Source: Rhizobium aethiopicum (GTDB lineage Bacteria; Pseudomonadota; Alphaproteobacteria; Rhizobiales; Rhizobiaceae). Taken from it: a stretch of DNA of 64,000 bases. The translations under genes were made by a program, and so were the position numbers. Positions 1 to 7,672 of this stretch are shown piece after piece (positions within the stretch are counted from its first letter, which is position 1; every line of letters begins with the position of its first letter). The notes beneath the pieces were generated by a model, which was given only the letters and a program-made list of their open reading frames with translations, did no database searches and was not told where the DNA came from. The DNA is taken from assembly GCF_014197535.1 (NCBI RefSeq), contig NZ_JACIFV010000014.1:87932-151931 (forward strand). Reading direction: 5' to 3'.

Positions 1-148
1 TTCCCACAGAGCTGGCGGATGTGCCTCCGGCCGAAGCGCTCCCCGCCGTTCCGACGGTTCCGGCCGCATTACACTCCTCCGCGAGGGCGGCCGGGCTCGA
101 TGCGAGCAGCGCGATCGAGGCGGCCGCGATAAGGTTGATAGGTTTCAT
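1..148 (-). CDS. Secreted Ser/Gly-rich repeat protein, C-terminus beyond window
   Basis: A reading frame starts with ATG at 148 on the minus strand and runs off the left edge. It begins MKPINLIAAASIALLASSP, a lysine followed by a hydrophobic stretch and an Ala-rich ending, which looks like a Sec signal peptide cut near ALA-EE. The mature part starts with a single Cys and then enters a VGTAGSASAGG-type repeat. The same repeat style occurs in the gene at 554-1126, so this is a paralogue. It starts only 9 bases after the stop of the gene at 158-502, with GGAGATGGCA ahead of the ATG, so the three genes probably form one transcript. The function is unknown; an extracytoplasmic location is inferred from the signal peptide only. 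Confidence 0.7.
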   Translation of the reverse strand, partial: MKPINLIAAASIALLASSPAALAEECNAAGTVGTAGSASAGGTSASSVG

Positions 149-157
149 TGCCATCTC

Positions 158-502
158 CTATTTGTTCGGCTTGGTGATGGAGCAGGTTCCATCGGACCGT
201 TTCGTGATGACGGTGCCGTCCGGCCGGGTCACGCTTGCCGTCGAGAAGCTGTCGACGCTTCCCGATCCTGCCGAGGAGCCGGCCGAGGCGGATGACGAAG
301 TGGAGCCGGTCGAACCGCTACCCGTCGTGGTCGACGAGGACACGTGCCCGTTGCCGGCCGTGACGGTGGTTGACGTGTCTCCCGCCTGGGATTGGACGAT
401 CGTGCAGGTCGTTCCGTCGTCGAGTTTGATCTCCTCCGCCATGGTCTGTCCGGCGATCACGGCGAGTGAAGCCGACAATGCGAATATGGGAAATCTGGTC
501 AT
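158..502 (-). CDS. Secreted Ser/Thr/Gly-rich protein of unknown function
   Basis: This 114-residue protein starts MTRFPIFALSASLAVIAGQ and has a clear signal peptide ending near TMAEE. The mature chain has one Cys near residue 33, a low-complexity Ser/Thr/Gly segment at about residues 45-85, and a C-terminal part with the pattern RPDGTVITKRSDGTCSI, which looks like a small beta-hairpin carrying a second Cys. GGAG stands 7 bases before the ATG. It lies between two genes for VGTGGS-repeat proteins on the same strand and probably belongs to the same operon. No family is recognised. The two cysteines could form a disulfide in the periplasm, which is inference. Confidence 0.75.
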   Translation of the reverse strand: MTRFPIFALSASLAVIAGQTMAEEIKLDDGTTCTIVQSQAGDTSTTVTAGNGHVSSSTTTGSGSTGSTSSSASAGSSAGSGSVDSFSTASVTRPDGTVITKRSDGTCSITKPNK

Positions 503-553
503 TGCTAATCTCCAAGGGTTTGGCCGACGCCGCAGGGGCGCCGGCCGACGTCA

Positions 554-1126
554 TCAGCAACCTTTGGTGCCGGCGGCGTCCTTCTTGACTTGGCCAGGTG
601 CGCAGCCCTTCTTGCCTTTGTTGTCGTGCGAAGAGCCCGCGGCACTGCTGCCGGTGCCGACAGTACTGCCGGTCTTGTCTCCATCCGCCGACGATGCGCC
701 GGTTCCGACACTCGAAGCGGAATTGGCATCGCCCGAACCCGCGGCCGAACCGCCGGTGCCCACGCTGCTGCTGGAGGTGCCGCCGCCGGCCGACGAGCCA
801 CCGGTGCCAAGCGTAGAGGCGGAACCGGATCCAGAGCCTGAGCCCGCGGCCGAGCCGCCGGTGCCCACGCTGCTGCTCGAGGTCCCGCCGCCAGCCGATG
901 AGCCGCCCGTGCCAACCGTCGAGGACGAGCCGGGATTGCAGTTGGTCGCACCAGCCGGGCAGGTGCCCCCGGCAGAGCTGCCACCAGTACCGACGGTGCT
1001 GCTCGCAGTTCCGCCGCCTGCCGACGAACCGCCGGTTCCGACTGTGCTCGAGGACTGGGCGAAGCCGGACGCCGCCGTGCCGGCCAGAAGGGCGGCCGCC
1101 AATGCCAGATGTGTTACCTTCATCAT
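554..1126 (-). CDS. Secreted protein with about eight VGTGGSSAGG repeats
   Basis: I place the start at ATG 1126, which is followed by a second ATG and preceded by GGAGGA about nine bases upstream; an in-frame start at 1192 lacks such a site. The 190-residue product has a signal peptide (MMKVTHLALAAALLAGTAAS, cut near FAQ). After it come about eight imperfect copies of a 14-20 residue unit built on S-S-x-V-G-T-G-G-S-x-A-G-G. The first repeats are separated by a short CPAGATNC insert. The C-terminus is lysine-rich with two Cys (GCAPGQVKKDAAGTKGC). Four cysteines in total suggest two disulfides. It is the first gene of a tandem set of three related small secreted proteins. No known family is recognised; a surface or matrix protein is only a guess. 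Confidence 0.8.
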   Translation of the reverse strand: MMKVTHLALAAALLAGTAASGFAQSSSTVGTGGSSAGGGTASSTVGTGGSSAGGTCPAGATNCNPGSSSTVGTGGSSAGGGTSSSSVGTGGSAAGSGSGSGSASTLGTGGSSAGGGTSSSSVGTGGSAAGSGDANSASSVGTGASSADGDKTGSTVGTGSSAAGSSHDNKGKKGCAPGQVKKDAAGTKGC

Positions 1127-1376
1127 AGGATATTCCTCCGATTGTTGGTCAGTTGCCGTCGCATCCGGAGTGGATGCACAGCTGTTTGACAAACGACGGG
1201 TTTACCCGGCTGTTCCTGTCATGGGACCTCAGTCTGACAAGGCGTCGGACCTTGGGCGGATCCGCGGGAGAGGGGGCGGGAAGCAAAGGGGAACCGCCAA
1301 TCGGCGGTGGCATCGGGAACGACCGGTCATCGCGGCAAGCGCAACCGATTGGCCCTGAAGCGGCGGTGGCCGGCCC

Positions 1377-1653
1377 CGTCCTTCGAGGCCCCTTCAGGGC
1401 ACCTCAGGATAAGGCCGGAGCGAGGTCGCTCCCGGAGGCTGCGGCCTGAGAGACATAATGTGCAAGGCTGAAGCGAGGGCGGCCAGGTAGCGCCCCCGGA
1501 GGCTGCGGCTTGCGAGACACCCAGGGCCGAGGCTGAAGAGAGGGTGGCCAGCCGTACGGCAGACCAGTCAGTTCCCATCCTGCCGGCCACACGGCACCCT
1601 GATCAGCCCTCATCCTGAAGGTGCGCAGGCGAAGCCGGAGCCTCGAAGGACGG
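1377..1653. repeat. Intergenic mosaic repeat with inverted ends
   Basis: The stretch 1127-1694 has no supported gene. Within it, the segment around 1377-1413 (CTTCGAGGCCCCTTCAGGGC) and the segment around 1609-1653 (CTCATCCTGAAGGTGCGCAG then CTCGAAGGACGG) are imperfect inverted copies. Between them lie two shorter copies of a GGAGGCTGCGGC motif. The layout is that of a rhizobial intergenic palindromic mosaic element. Confidence 0.55.
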
Positions 1654-1694
1654 GGGCGGGTGGGTGGAAAGCGTCGTTGCAGAATCGTAGCAAG

Positions 1695-2381
1695 CTACAC
1701 CTCGACCGGAAATAACCTCAGAAACTGCCGGTCGCCTTCCGGGGTGAAGAGGATTGACCGGCTCTCGGCAGTGCGCCGCGCCCAGCCCCTGTCGAGGAAG
1801 CTTGAAAGCAGCGCCTTGCCAAGGCTGCCGGCAAGGTGGGCGCGCCTTTCGCTCCAGTCGAGACAGGAGCGGCAGAGCGGGCGGCGTGAGGATCTGAGAT
1901 TGCCGACGTCGATGCCGATGCGGGCGAGATCGCTCTCGCCCTTTTCCGTCAGTGCCAGACCCTCTCCGACCGCTTCGATCGCGCCTGAGGCAATCAGGCT
2001 GTCGAGCATGCGCACGCCATAATCGCCGGCCAGATGATCGTAGCAGATGCGCGCCTTGCGCAGCGCCGGCTCCTTCGGACCGGGTCGGTGGCGCAGATGC
2101 CCGCGTCCGGCGGCAAAGCCCATCATGTTTTCGATCAGCCGGGCGACGGCCTCGTCGGCCAGCGTGAAATAACGGTGGCGCCCCTGCTTGCGCTGGGCAA
2201 GCAGCCCGCCGGCTTCGAGCTTGGCGAGATGGGTGCTTGCCGTCTGCACCGTGATGCCGCCGACGCCGGCAAGCTCGGTCGCCGTCAGCGCCCGGCCGCC
2301 GGTCAGCGCCGCCAGCATGTTGGCGCGAGCGGGATCACCGATCAGCGCGCCGATCTGGGCAATGTCTGGACCTTCCTTCAT
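1695..2381 (-). CDS. ArsR-type winged-helix transcriptional regulator
   Basis: The 229-residue protein starts at ATG 2381 (MKEGPDIAQIG). Residues 8-80 match an ArsR-type winged helix: DPARANMLAAL, then a recognition helix around TVQTASTHLAKLEAGGLL, then a wing with QGRHRYFTL. A C-terminal part of about 130 residues carries a CRSCLDWSERR segment with two Cys that could bind a metal or sense redox state. This long C-terminal domain is unlike the short classical ArsR repressors and resembles the larger HTH_20-type regulators. It is divergent from the NIPSNAP and ABM-like genes 68 bases away, so it probably controls them and itself. The ligand is unknown. Confidence 0.85.
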   Translation of the reverse strand: MKEGPDIAQIGALIGDPARANMLAALTGGRALTATELAGVGGITVQTASTHLAKLEAGGLLAQRKQGRHRYFTLADEAVARLIENMMGFAAGRGHLRHRPGPKEPALRKARICYDHLAGDYGVRMLDSLIASGAIEAVGEGLALTEKGESDLARIGIDVGNLRSSRRPLCRSCLDWSERRAHLAGSLGKALLSSFLDRGWARRTAESRSILFTPEGDRQFLRLFPVEV

Positions 2382-2449
2382 AGTTCGATCGTAACCGAAG
2401 CATCGCCGTCCGGCAATGTGCGAAAACGGGAAGCACAAAGGAGAACCCG

Positions 2450-2779
2450 ATGATCACCTGCTTTATCCGTTATGAGATCGACCCCTTCAGGAAGGAAGCT
2501 TTTGCCGAATATGCCGAGAATTGGGGCCAGGCGATTCCTCGCAACGGCGCCGATCTGATCGGCTATTTCGCCCCGCATGAGGGCTCGGCGACGACGGCCT
2601 ACGGCGTCTACAACATCGAAAGCCTCGCCGCCTACGAAGCCTATCGCGCCAGGCTGGCCGCCGACCCACTCGGCCGCGAGAATTACGAATTTGCCAGACG
2701 CGAACGCTTCATCCTCAAGGAGGACCGCATCTTCCTGAAAAACGTCTCCGCTCCCCACGTCAAGCTGGTGCTGCCATGA
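2450..2779 (+). CDS. NIPSNAP family protein
   Basis: The 109-residue product (MITCFIRYEIDPFRKEAF) is the length of one NIPSNAP domain. It shows the family features of an N-terminal beta strand, a Tyr/Phe-rich helix with W and a GYF segment, and the NxxRFIL-type end of the fold. The ferredoxin-like alpha-beta barrel is shared with dimeric monooxygenases and other small enzymes. AAAGGAGA precedes the ATG at good spacing. The stop overlaps the next start by four bases (ATGA), so both genes are translationally coupled. It lies divergent from the ArsR-type regulator. The substrate is unknown. Confidence 0.85.
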   Translation: MITCFIRYEIDPFRKEAFAEYAENWGQAIPRNGADLIGYFAPHEGSATTAYGVYNIESLAAYEAYRARLAADPLGRENYEFARRERFILKEDRIFLKNVSAPHVKLVLP

Positions 2780-3126
2780 TCGCCGTCATCTTCGAAGTCG
2801 TGCCCTATGTGGGCGAACGCCACAAATATCTCGATCTCGCCGGCGAGCTGCGCGCCGAGCTCGAAACCATCGACGGCTTCATCTCGATCGAGCGGTTCGA
2901 AAGCCTGACCAATCGCGGCAAGCTGCTGTCACTGTCCTTCTTCCGTGATGAGGAGGCCGTCAGAGAATGGCGTAACCGCGAGACCCATCGCGCCGCGCAG
3001 CAGGCCGGCCGCGGCGGCGTCTTCGCCGATTACCGCCTGCGGATCGCCAGTGTGGTCCGCGATTACGGCATGTTCGAACGCGACGAGGCGCCGGCCGACA
3101 GCCGCAGGGTTCATGACGCCGCCTGA
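2776..3126 (+). CDS. Antibiotic biosynthesis monooxygenase (ABM) family protein
   Basis: The 116-residue protein begins MIAVIFEVVPYVGERHKYLD and contains the pattern GFISIERFESLTNRGKLLSL followed by FFRDEEAVREWRN, typical of ABM-type dimeric alpha-beta barrels. These act as cofactor-independent monooxygenases or haem-degrading enzymes; no haem ligand motif is evident here. It overlaps the NIPSNAP gene by four bases, so two small barrel proteins with the same fold are produced together. The C-terminal 20 residues (EAPADSRRVHDAA) look unstructured. Control by the divergent ArsR-type regulator is inferred. Confidence 0.85.
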   Translation: MIAVIFEVVPYVGERHKYLDLAGELRAELETIDGFISIERFESLTNRGKLLSLSFFRDEEAVREWRNRETHRAAQQAGRGGVFADYRLRIASVVRDYGMFERDEAPADSRRVHDAA

Positions 3127-3184
3127 TGAGGGAAGGGGTGCCCGCCACAATAAATTCCCGAAATCGGCCAGCGCTTCAGGCTTT

Positions 3185-3215
3185 GGTAACTAAGTTAGGT
3201 AACCATAACGGAGAG
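3185..3215 (+). promoter_or_regulatory. Palindromic sequence upstream of ccrM, possible cell-cycle regulator site
   Basis: The 100-base gap before ccrM contains GGTAACTAAGTTAGGTAACC, two nested near-palindromes (TAAC-TAA-GTTA and GTTA-GG-TAAC), then CATAACGGAGAG. TAACCAT resembles the half-site used by CtrA in alphaproteobacteria, which is known to control ccrM in Caulobacter. The match is partial, so a CtrA site is inference. GGAGAG at 3210-3215 is the only Shine-Dalgarno-like sequence and lies rather far from the start codons. Confidence 0.35.
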
Positions 3216-3246
3216 TTAAGCGTAAAGCGTATGAGTGAGTATCAGA

Positions 3247-4377
3247 ATGGCGTCAGTTTTTCCGCTTGCCGACCTCAAGGCCTCCGTCAAGGCGGACTCC
3301 TGGGTTGACACGATCATCAAGGGCGACTGCGTGAGCGCCCTTGAAGCCTTGCCCAATCACTCCGTCGATGTGATCTTCGCCGACCCGCCGTATAATCTCC
3401 AGCTCGGCGGAACGCTGCATCGTCCCGACCAGTCGCTGGTCGATGCCGTCGATGACGAATGGGATCAGTTCGCCTCCTTCGAGGCCTATGATGCCTTCAC
3501 GCGCGCCTGGCTGCTCGCCTGCCGCCGCGTGCTCAAGCCGACGGGCTCGATCTGGGTGATCGGCTCCTACCACAATATCTTCCGCGTCGGCGCCACGCTG
3601 CAGGATCTGAACTTCTGGATCCTGAACGACATCATCTGGCGCAAGACCAATCCGATGCCGAATTTCAAGGGCCGCCGTTTCCAGAACGCCCACGAGACGA
3701 TGATCTGGGCAAGCCCGAATGCCAAGGCCAAGGGCTACACCTTCAACTACGATGCGATGAAGGCCGCCAATGACGACGTGCAGATGCGTTCCGACTGGCT
3801 GTTCCCGATCTGCAACGGCAATGAGCGGCTGAAGGGCGAGGACGGCAAGAAAGTGCATCCGACCCAGAAGCCGGAAGCGCTGCTTGCCCGCGTCATCATG
3901 GCCTCGACCAAACCCGGCGATATCGTGCTCGATCCCTTCTTCGGCTCGGGAACGACGGGTGCGGTCGCCAAACGCCTCGGCCGCCACTTCGTCGGCATCG
4001 AGCGTGAGCAGGATTATATCGATGCGGCCGCAGCCCGCATCGCCGCCGTCGAGCCGCTCGGCAAGGCGGAGCTGACGGTCATGACCGGCAAGAAGGCCGA
4101 AGTCCGCGTCGCCTTCAACGTGCTTGTCGAAAGCGGCCTGATCAAGCCCGGCCAGGTGCTGACCGACGCAAAGCGCCGCTACAGCGCCATCGTTCGCGCC
4201 GACGGCACCGTCTCCTCCGGCGGCGAGGCCGGCTCCATTCATCGTCTCGGCGCCAAGGTGCAGGGGCTCGATGCATGCAACGGATGGACCTTCTGGCATT
4301 TCGAAGACGGGCAGTCCCTGCGCCCGATCGACGATTTGAGGTCCGTCATCCGCAGTGATCTGGCAAAGGTGGATTGA
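3247..4377 (+). CDS. ccrM: CcrM-type DNA adenine-N6 methyltransferase (GANTC)
   Basis: The enzyme transfers methyl groups from S-adenosylmethionine to adenine in GANTC and is essential for cell-cycle control in many alphaproteobacteria. From ATG 3247 the product has 376 residues: catalytic DPPY at 46-49, SAM-binding FFGSGTTG at 231-238 (beta-class order), and a C-terminal domain from about 275 that is typical of CcrM. The sequence is close to the rhizobial CcrM that I know. A GTG at 3235 in the same frame gives four more residues and sits nearer the GGAGAG site, so the start is not settled. A GACTC (GANTC) site lies at 3295-3299 just inside the gene; in Caulobacter, methylation of such sites near the start represses ccrM. 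The gene stands alone and is followed by a hairpin terminator. Confidence 0.95.
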   Translation: MASVFPLADLKASVKADSWVDTIIKGDCVSALEALPNHSVDVIFADPPYNLQLGGTLHRPDQSLVDAVDDEWDQFASFEAYDAFTRAWLLACRRVLKPTGSIWVIGSYHNIFRVGATLQDLNFWILNDIIWRKTNPMPNFKGRRFQNAHETMIWASPNAKAKGYTFNYDAMKAANDDVQMRSDWLFPICNGNERLKGEDGKKVHPTQKPEALLARVIMASTKPGDIVLDPFFGSGTTGAVAKRLGRHFVGIEREQDYIDAAAARIAAVEPLGKAELTVMTGKKAEVRVAFNVLVESGLIKPGQVLTDAKRRYSAIVRADGTVSSGGEAGSIHRLGAKVQGLDACNGWTFWHFEDGQSLRPIDDLRSVIRSDLAKVD

Positions 4378-4442
4378 GCAGCGCCTTCGCGGGATCGAAA
4401 TACCTTCTTCCGGTTTCCTCCAGTTGCGGAAGAAGGCCAAGG

Positions 4443-4466
4443 CGCCCGGGGCTTGAGCCTCGGGCG
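4443..4466 (+). terminator. Hairpin terminator between ccrM and convergent operon
   Basis: A 10-bp stem (CGCCCGGGGC / GCCTCGGGCG) with loop TTGA is followed by TCTTCTATTT. It lies 66 bases after the ccrM stop and 30 bases before the end of the convergent gene at 4496, so it could serve both strands. Confidence 0.65.
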
Positions 4467-4495
4467 TCTTCTATTTGAGCTCGGAAGCGCGATAA

Positions 4496-4861
4496 TCAGA
4501 AAGCGCGGTAGTCGGTGACCTCGACACGCGTAATCCGGCCATCTTCGTTGAAGGTGATCGTCTCCTCGCCCTCGCGGATCAACGGCTTGCCGGTCTGACT
4601 GTGGGTGGCGCGGAGTGACCAGACGGCGCGGCCGGAGAGAGGCGTCAGCCGCTCCACCAGCGAATCCTCCGCCGTCTGATCGGGATAATCGTCGAAATAG
4701 AGCCGGAAGGCGGCCATGATTTCTGCCCGCCCGGCAAGGCTGCCGACGCCGTTTGAGACATAGGTGGCGTCCTCGGCGAAATAGCCCTCGATTGCGGGAA
4801 AATCGAGCGCGTTGATGGCGGCATGGAAGCGCTCGATTTCCTCTGCCGGATCGAAAGCCAT
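4496..4861 (-). CDS. NTF2-like (SnoaL fold) protein
   Basis: The 121-residue product has the hallmarks of the NTF2/SnoaL cone fold: an N-terminal helix (EEIERFHAAINALDFPAIEGYF), the EDATYVSNGVGSLAGRAEI turn, and C-terminal strands ending in ITRVEVTDYRAF. Such proteins are small enzymes or binding proteins with very varied ligands, so no reaction can be assigned. It starts 4 bases after the HAD gene and is the last gene of the mutY-HAD-NTF2 operon. Confidence 0.85.
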   Translation of the reverse strand: MAFDPAEEIERFHAAINALDFPAIEGYFAEDATYVSNGVGSLAGRAEIMAAFRLYFDDYPDQTAEDSLVERLTPLSGRAVWSLRATHSQTGKPLIREGEETITFNEDGRITRVEVTDYRAF

Positions 4862-4865
4862 GGCC

Positions 4866-5480
4866 TCAGACCCTCAAGCCATGGGCGGCGAGATCGCTGC
4901 GCAGCTTTTCCGTGCCCGAAAACAGCACCGCGTTCCAGCCGAAAGCCTTGGCACCTTCGACATTGGCCGGCGCGTCGTCGATGAAGATCGTTGCGGCGGG
5001 ATCGAGGCCGAAGCTCTTCGTATGCGTCTCATAGATCGCGATATCAGGCTTGATCAGGCCGACATCGCCGGAAACGGTGACGCCGCGCGGCCTCGTCAGG
5101 AACGGGAAACGCTGCTGCGCTTCGCGAAAAGTGTCGGAGGCGAAATTGGTGAGCATCGTGACGTCGCGGCCTTCCTCGATCAGTCCTTCCATGATCGCGA
5201 CGCTGTCCTCATAGGCGTGCGGCACCATCTCATGCCAGTATTTGCGGAAGGCGCGGATATGCTCCTCGCGCGTCGGATGCGCTTCGATCAGCAGCGCTTC
5301 GGCGTCCGCCCAGGTACGGCCGCGGTCCTGCTCGACGTTCCAGTCATGGGTGCAGATATTGGCGAAGAACCAGTTGCGCTCGGCCTCGTCGGGAATGAGG
5401 CGGGCGAAGGGAAGATGCGGATCGTAATGAATAAGGACTTTGCCGATGTCGAAAACGATATGCTTTATTTCGGTGGTCAT
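4866..5480 (-). CDS. HAD-superfamily hydrolase (YihX-like)
   Basis: The 204-residue protein carries the HAD motifs: FDIGKVLIHYD near the N-terminus with nucleophile Asp11, Thr in MLTNFA (motif II), Lys in LIKPD (motif III), and FIDDAP (motif IV). The residue two after the nucleophile is Gly in place of the usual Asp, as in the subgroup that includes the sugar phosphatase YihX. A four-helix cap lies between motifs I and II. A phosphatase acting on a small metabolite is likely; the substrate is unknown. It begins 2 bases after the mutY stop. Confidence 0.9.
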   Translation of the reverse strand: MTTEIKHIVFDIGKVLIHYDPHLPFARLIPDEAERNWFFANICTHDWNVEQDRGRTWADAEALLIEAHPTREEHIRAFRKYWHEMVPHAYEDSVAIMEGLIEEGRDVTMLTNFASDTFREAQQRFPFLTRPRGVTVSGDVGLIKPDIAIYETHTKSFGLDPAATIFIDDAPANVEGAKAFGWNAVLFSGTEKLRSDLAAHGLRV

Positions 5481-5482
5481 GT

Positions 5483-6574
5483 TTATGCCCTGGATGTTTT
5501 GAACGCGAAAGGAATAGCCGCTGCGATCGCTTTTTTCATGACGGTCGGCAAGGCCTGCGCTTCAAGATTTGTAACCGGCTCCCACCATCCGTCATTGGTG
5601 TCGACAGGGCTGGGGATGGCCGCCCGCCAGATCGACAGACGGAGTTCGAAATGGGTGAAGACATGGATGACGGTGCCGCTCGCCTGCCATCCGGCGGCGA
5701 AAGGAGCGGCCGCCGCCGATGTTTCGCCGTCGAGCCGCGCCGTCCAGGCTGTCGTCGGCACCTCGGTCATGCCGCCGAGCAGGCCGCTTTCGGCTCGCCG
5801 CCGGAGCAGGATCTCGCCCTCTCCAGTCACGGCGATGAAAGCCGCGCCGTGGCGCACCGGCTTTCCCTTCTTTGCCGCCTTGACCGGGAAGAGCTCGGGA
5901 TCGGACGATTTCAGCGCCTGACAGGCATCGCGGAACGGACAGAGTGAACAGGCCGGCCGCTTCGGCGTGCAGATCGTCGCCCCAAGATCCATCATCGCCT
6001 GGGCGAAATCGCCGGGACGGCCTGAAGGCGTCAGCAGCGCCACTTTCGCCTTCATCAGCGGCTTGGCAGCCGGAAGCGGCGCTTCGATCGCATAAAGCCT
6101 TGAAATTACCCGCTCGACATTGCCGTCCATGACAGCGGCCTGCCGGTTGAAGGCGATGGCCGCGATGGCTGCAGCGGTATAATCGCCGATGCCCGGGAGC
6201 GATTTCAGACCCTCTTCGGTGTCGGGAAAGACGCCGCCATATTCCTTTGCCACGGCTTCGGCGCATTTCTTCAGATTGCGGGCGCGCGCGTAATAGCCGA
6301 GCCCCGCCCAGGCTGCCATCACCTCGTCGTTCTCGGCCGCTGCCAGATCGGTCACCTCGGGCCAACGCTCGAGAAACTTCTCGAAATAGGGTTTGACCGC
6401 CTGCACCGTCGTCTGCTGCAGCATCACTTCGGAAAGCCAGACACGATAGGGGTCGGATTTGACGCCGCGCGCCGCCATTCCGGGTGAGATGCGCCAGGGC
6501 AGATCGCGGTGGTGGCGGTCGTACCAGTCGAGGAGGGGCTTTGCCGAGGGCGTGTCGAGGGTCGTGATCGTCAT
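5483..6574 (-). CDS. mutY: A/G-specific adenine DNA glycosylase MutY
   Basis: MutY removes adenine mispaired with 8-oxoguanine. The start is ATG 6574 (MTITTLDTPSAKPLLDWYDR), giving 363 residues, normal for the family; the frame is open far upstream but that part is antisense to the next gene. Visible motifs are SEVMLQQT with catalytic Glu49, the helix-hairpin-helix LPGIGDYTA at 126-134, catalytic Asp150 in VMDGNV, and the iron-sulfur cluster cysteines 202, 209, 212 and 218. The C-terminal third is the NUDIX-like 8-oxoG recognition domain. It leads an operon with the HAD and NTF2-like genes and is divergent from the DUF721 gene. Confidence 0.97.
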   Translation of the reverse strand: MTITTLDTPSAKPLLDWYDRHHRDLPWRISPGMAARGVKSDPYRVWLSEVMLQQTTVQAVKPYFEKFLERWPEVTDLAAAENDEVMAAWAGLGYYARARNLKKCAEAVAKEYGGVFPDTEEGLKSLPGIGDYTAAAIAAIAFNRQAAVMDGNVERVISRLYAIEAPLPAAKPLMKAKVALLTPSGRPGDFAQAMMDLGATICTPKRPACSLCPFRDACQALKSSDPELFPVKAAKKGKPVRHGAAFIAVTGEGEILLRRRAESGLLGGMTEVPTTAWTARLDGETSAAAAPFAAGWQASGTVIHVFTHFELRLSIWRAAIPSPVDTNDGWWEPVTNLEAQALPTVMKKAIAAAIPFAFKTSRA

Positions 6575-6670
6575 GATTTGCCGGGATCGGGGGAAGTGCC
6601 TATACTTGGCGAAGCAATGCCGCGCGATCAAGTCGGTCCCGTCAATTCGCGGCGGCACCCAAGGTTTTCG

Positions 6671-7168
6671 ATGAGTTATCCACGCAAAGGTGCAAAACAG
6701 ATTTCCGAGCTGGCGAACGGGCTGATCGATCCCGTCCTTGCGCGGCGCGCCGGCATCAACACGGCGCTGCTCGGCTCCTGGAGCGAAATCGCGGGCGAGG
6801 ATTTCGCCGATTGCACCCGGCCGGAGAAGATCGCCTGGGCCCGCGGCGGCGGCGATGACGGCAGCTTCCGCCCCGGCGTGCTGACGATCGCCTGCGAAGG
6901 CGCGCGCGCGCTTTTCCTCACCCATGCCCAGGGCGAACTCATCCAGCGCATCAACAGCTTCTTCGGCTTCGCCGCCGTCCACCAGATCCGGATTGTCCAG
7001 AAACCAGTCTCGCAAGCCCACCGCCGCTCTCGCCCGCCCGCGCCGCTGAAGGGCGAGGCCGCTCGCAAGCTCGAAGGCATGATGGCAGGCATCGAGGGCG
7101 ACAAGCTGCGCCAGGCGATCCAGCGGTTGGGCACGGCGGTGATGGGGAAACAGGGGAGAGGGCGCTAG
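6671..7168 (+). CDS. DUF721/DciA-like protein
   Basis: From ATG 6671 the product has 165 residues. The N-terminal part (ISELANGLIDPVLARRAGIN, W in GSWSEIAGEDFADCTRPEKI, then GVLTIACEGARALFLTHAQG) fits the DUF721 family, whose best-studied members (DciA) help load the replicative helicase in bacteria lacking DnaC. The C-terminal third is basic (QAHRRSRPPAPLKGEAARK) and may bind DNA. Position next to mutY fits a DNA-maintenance role. Whether it is the true helicase loader cannot be told from sequence alone. Confidence 0.85.
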   Translation: MSYPRKGAKQISELANGLIDPVLARRAGINTALLGSWSEIAGEDFADCTRPEKIAWARGGGDDGSFRPGVLTIACEGARALFLTHAQGELIQRINSFFGFAAVHQIRIVQKPVSQAHRRSRPPAPLKGEAARKLEGMMAGIEGDKLRQAIQRLGTAVMGKQGRGR

Positions 7169-7211
7169 GGCGGGTTCTCCCGATCCATGTAGCTCCCCGT
7201 CAGCTGGAGCC

Positions 7212-7430
7212 ATGGATCCCAGGCTCAAGGCCTGGGATGACGGAGATCGAGGAGGGCAACAGGCTGGAGGCGCCAATGCTGGCTGCCCTTTGGCCCATCG
7301 CGGCAAGCGCAATATGCGCAGAAGTTTCGGAACCGCTGCACATTTCCGGGCGAAAAAGCGTCCCGCTTCATGCCATTCGCGTCTCCTCAACCTCCGTCAT
7401 CCCAGGCTTTACACTGAGCCTGGGATCCAC
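7212..7430. repeat. Pair of inverted CCCAGGC...GCCTGGG hairpin repeats
   Basis: The stretch 7169-7672 has no supported gene. It holds the hairpin ATCCCAGGCTCAAGGCCTGGGAT at 7215-7237 and, in inverted orientation, a related hairpin around 7399-7425 that ends AGCCTGGGATCCAC. Both are flanked by GTCATCC/GGATGAC, so they are copies of one short dispersed element. The first could also terminate transcripts from the DUF721 gene. Confidence 0.5.
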
Positions 7431-7672
7431 GCGCAGTTCACGAGCAAGGCCGCTTCCGATCCGCGCCAGCCCGCCGGGGCGGGATGTCAAACTCTCTTGA
7501 ACTGCAGCCTTCCACCGAAACTAAGAATCGCGCATTTCGAACGCGAGGTCGGCTCTTGGTCCCATCGCGGTCACAATTCTTTGAAGGAAGTTGCTGATCA
7601 GTGCCTTGTGAGCGGCCCTTAGCCGTTATATCGCACAATCATGCCGTCACTCTCATCACTTATGGGGAACCC

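Noticed and set aside
21..1358. A 445-codon open frame on the plus strand
   Set aside because: It is antisense to three minus-strand genes with signal peptides and ribosome sites. Its Pro/Val repeats are only the mirror image of Ser/Gly repeats.
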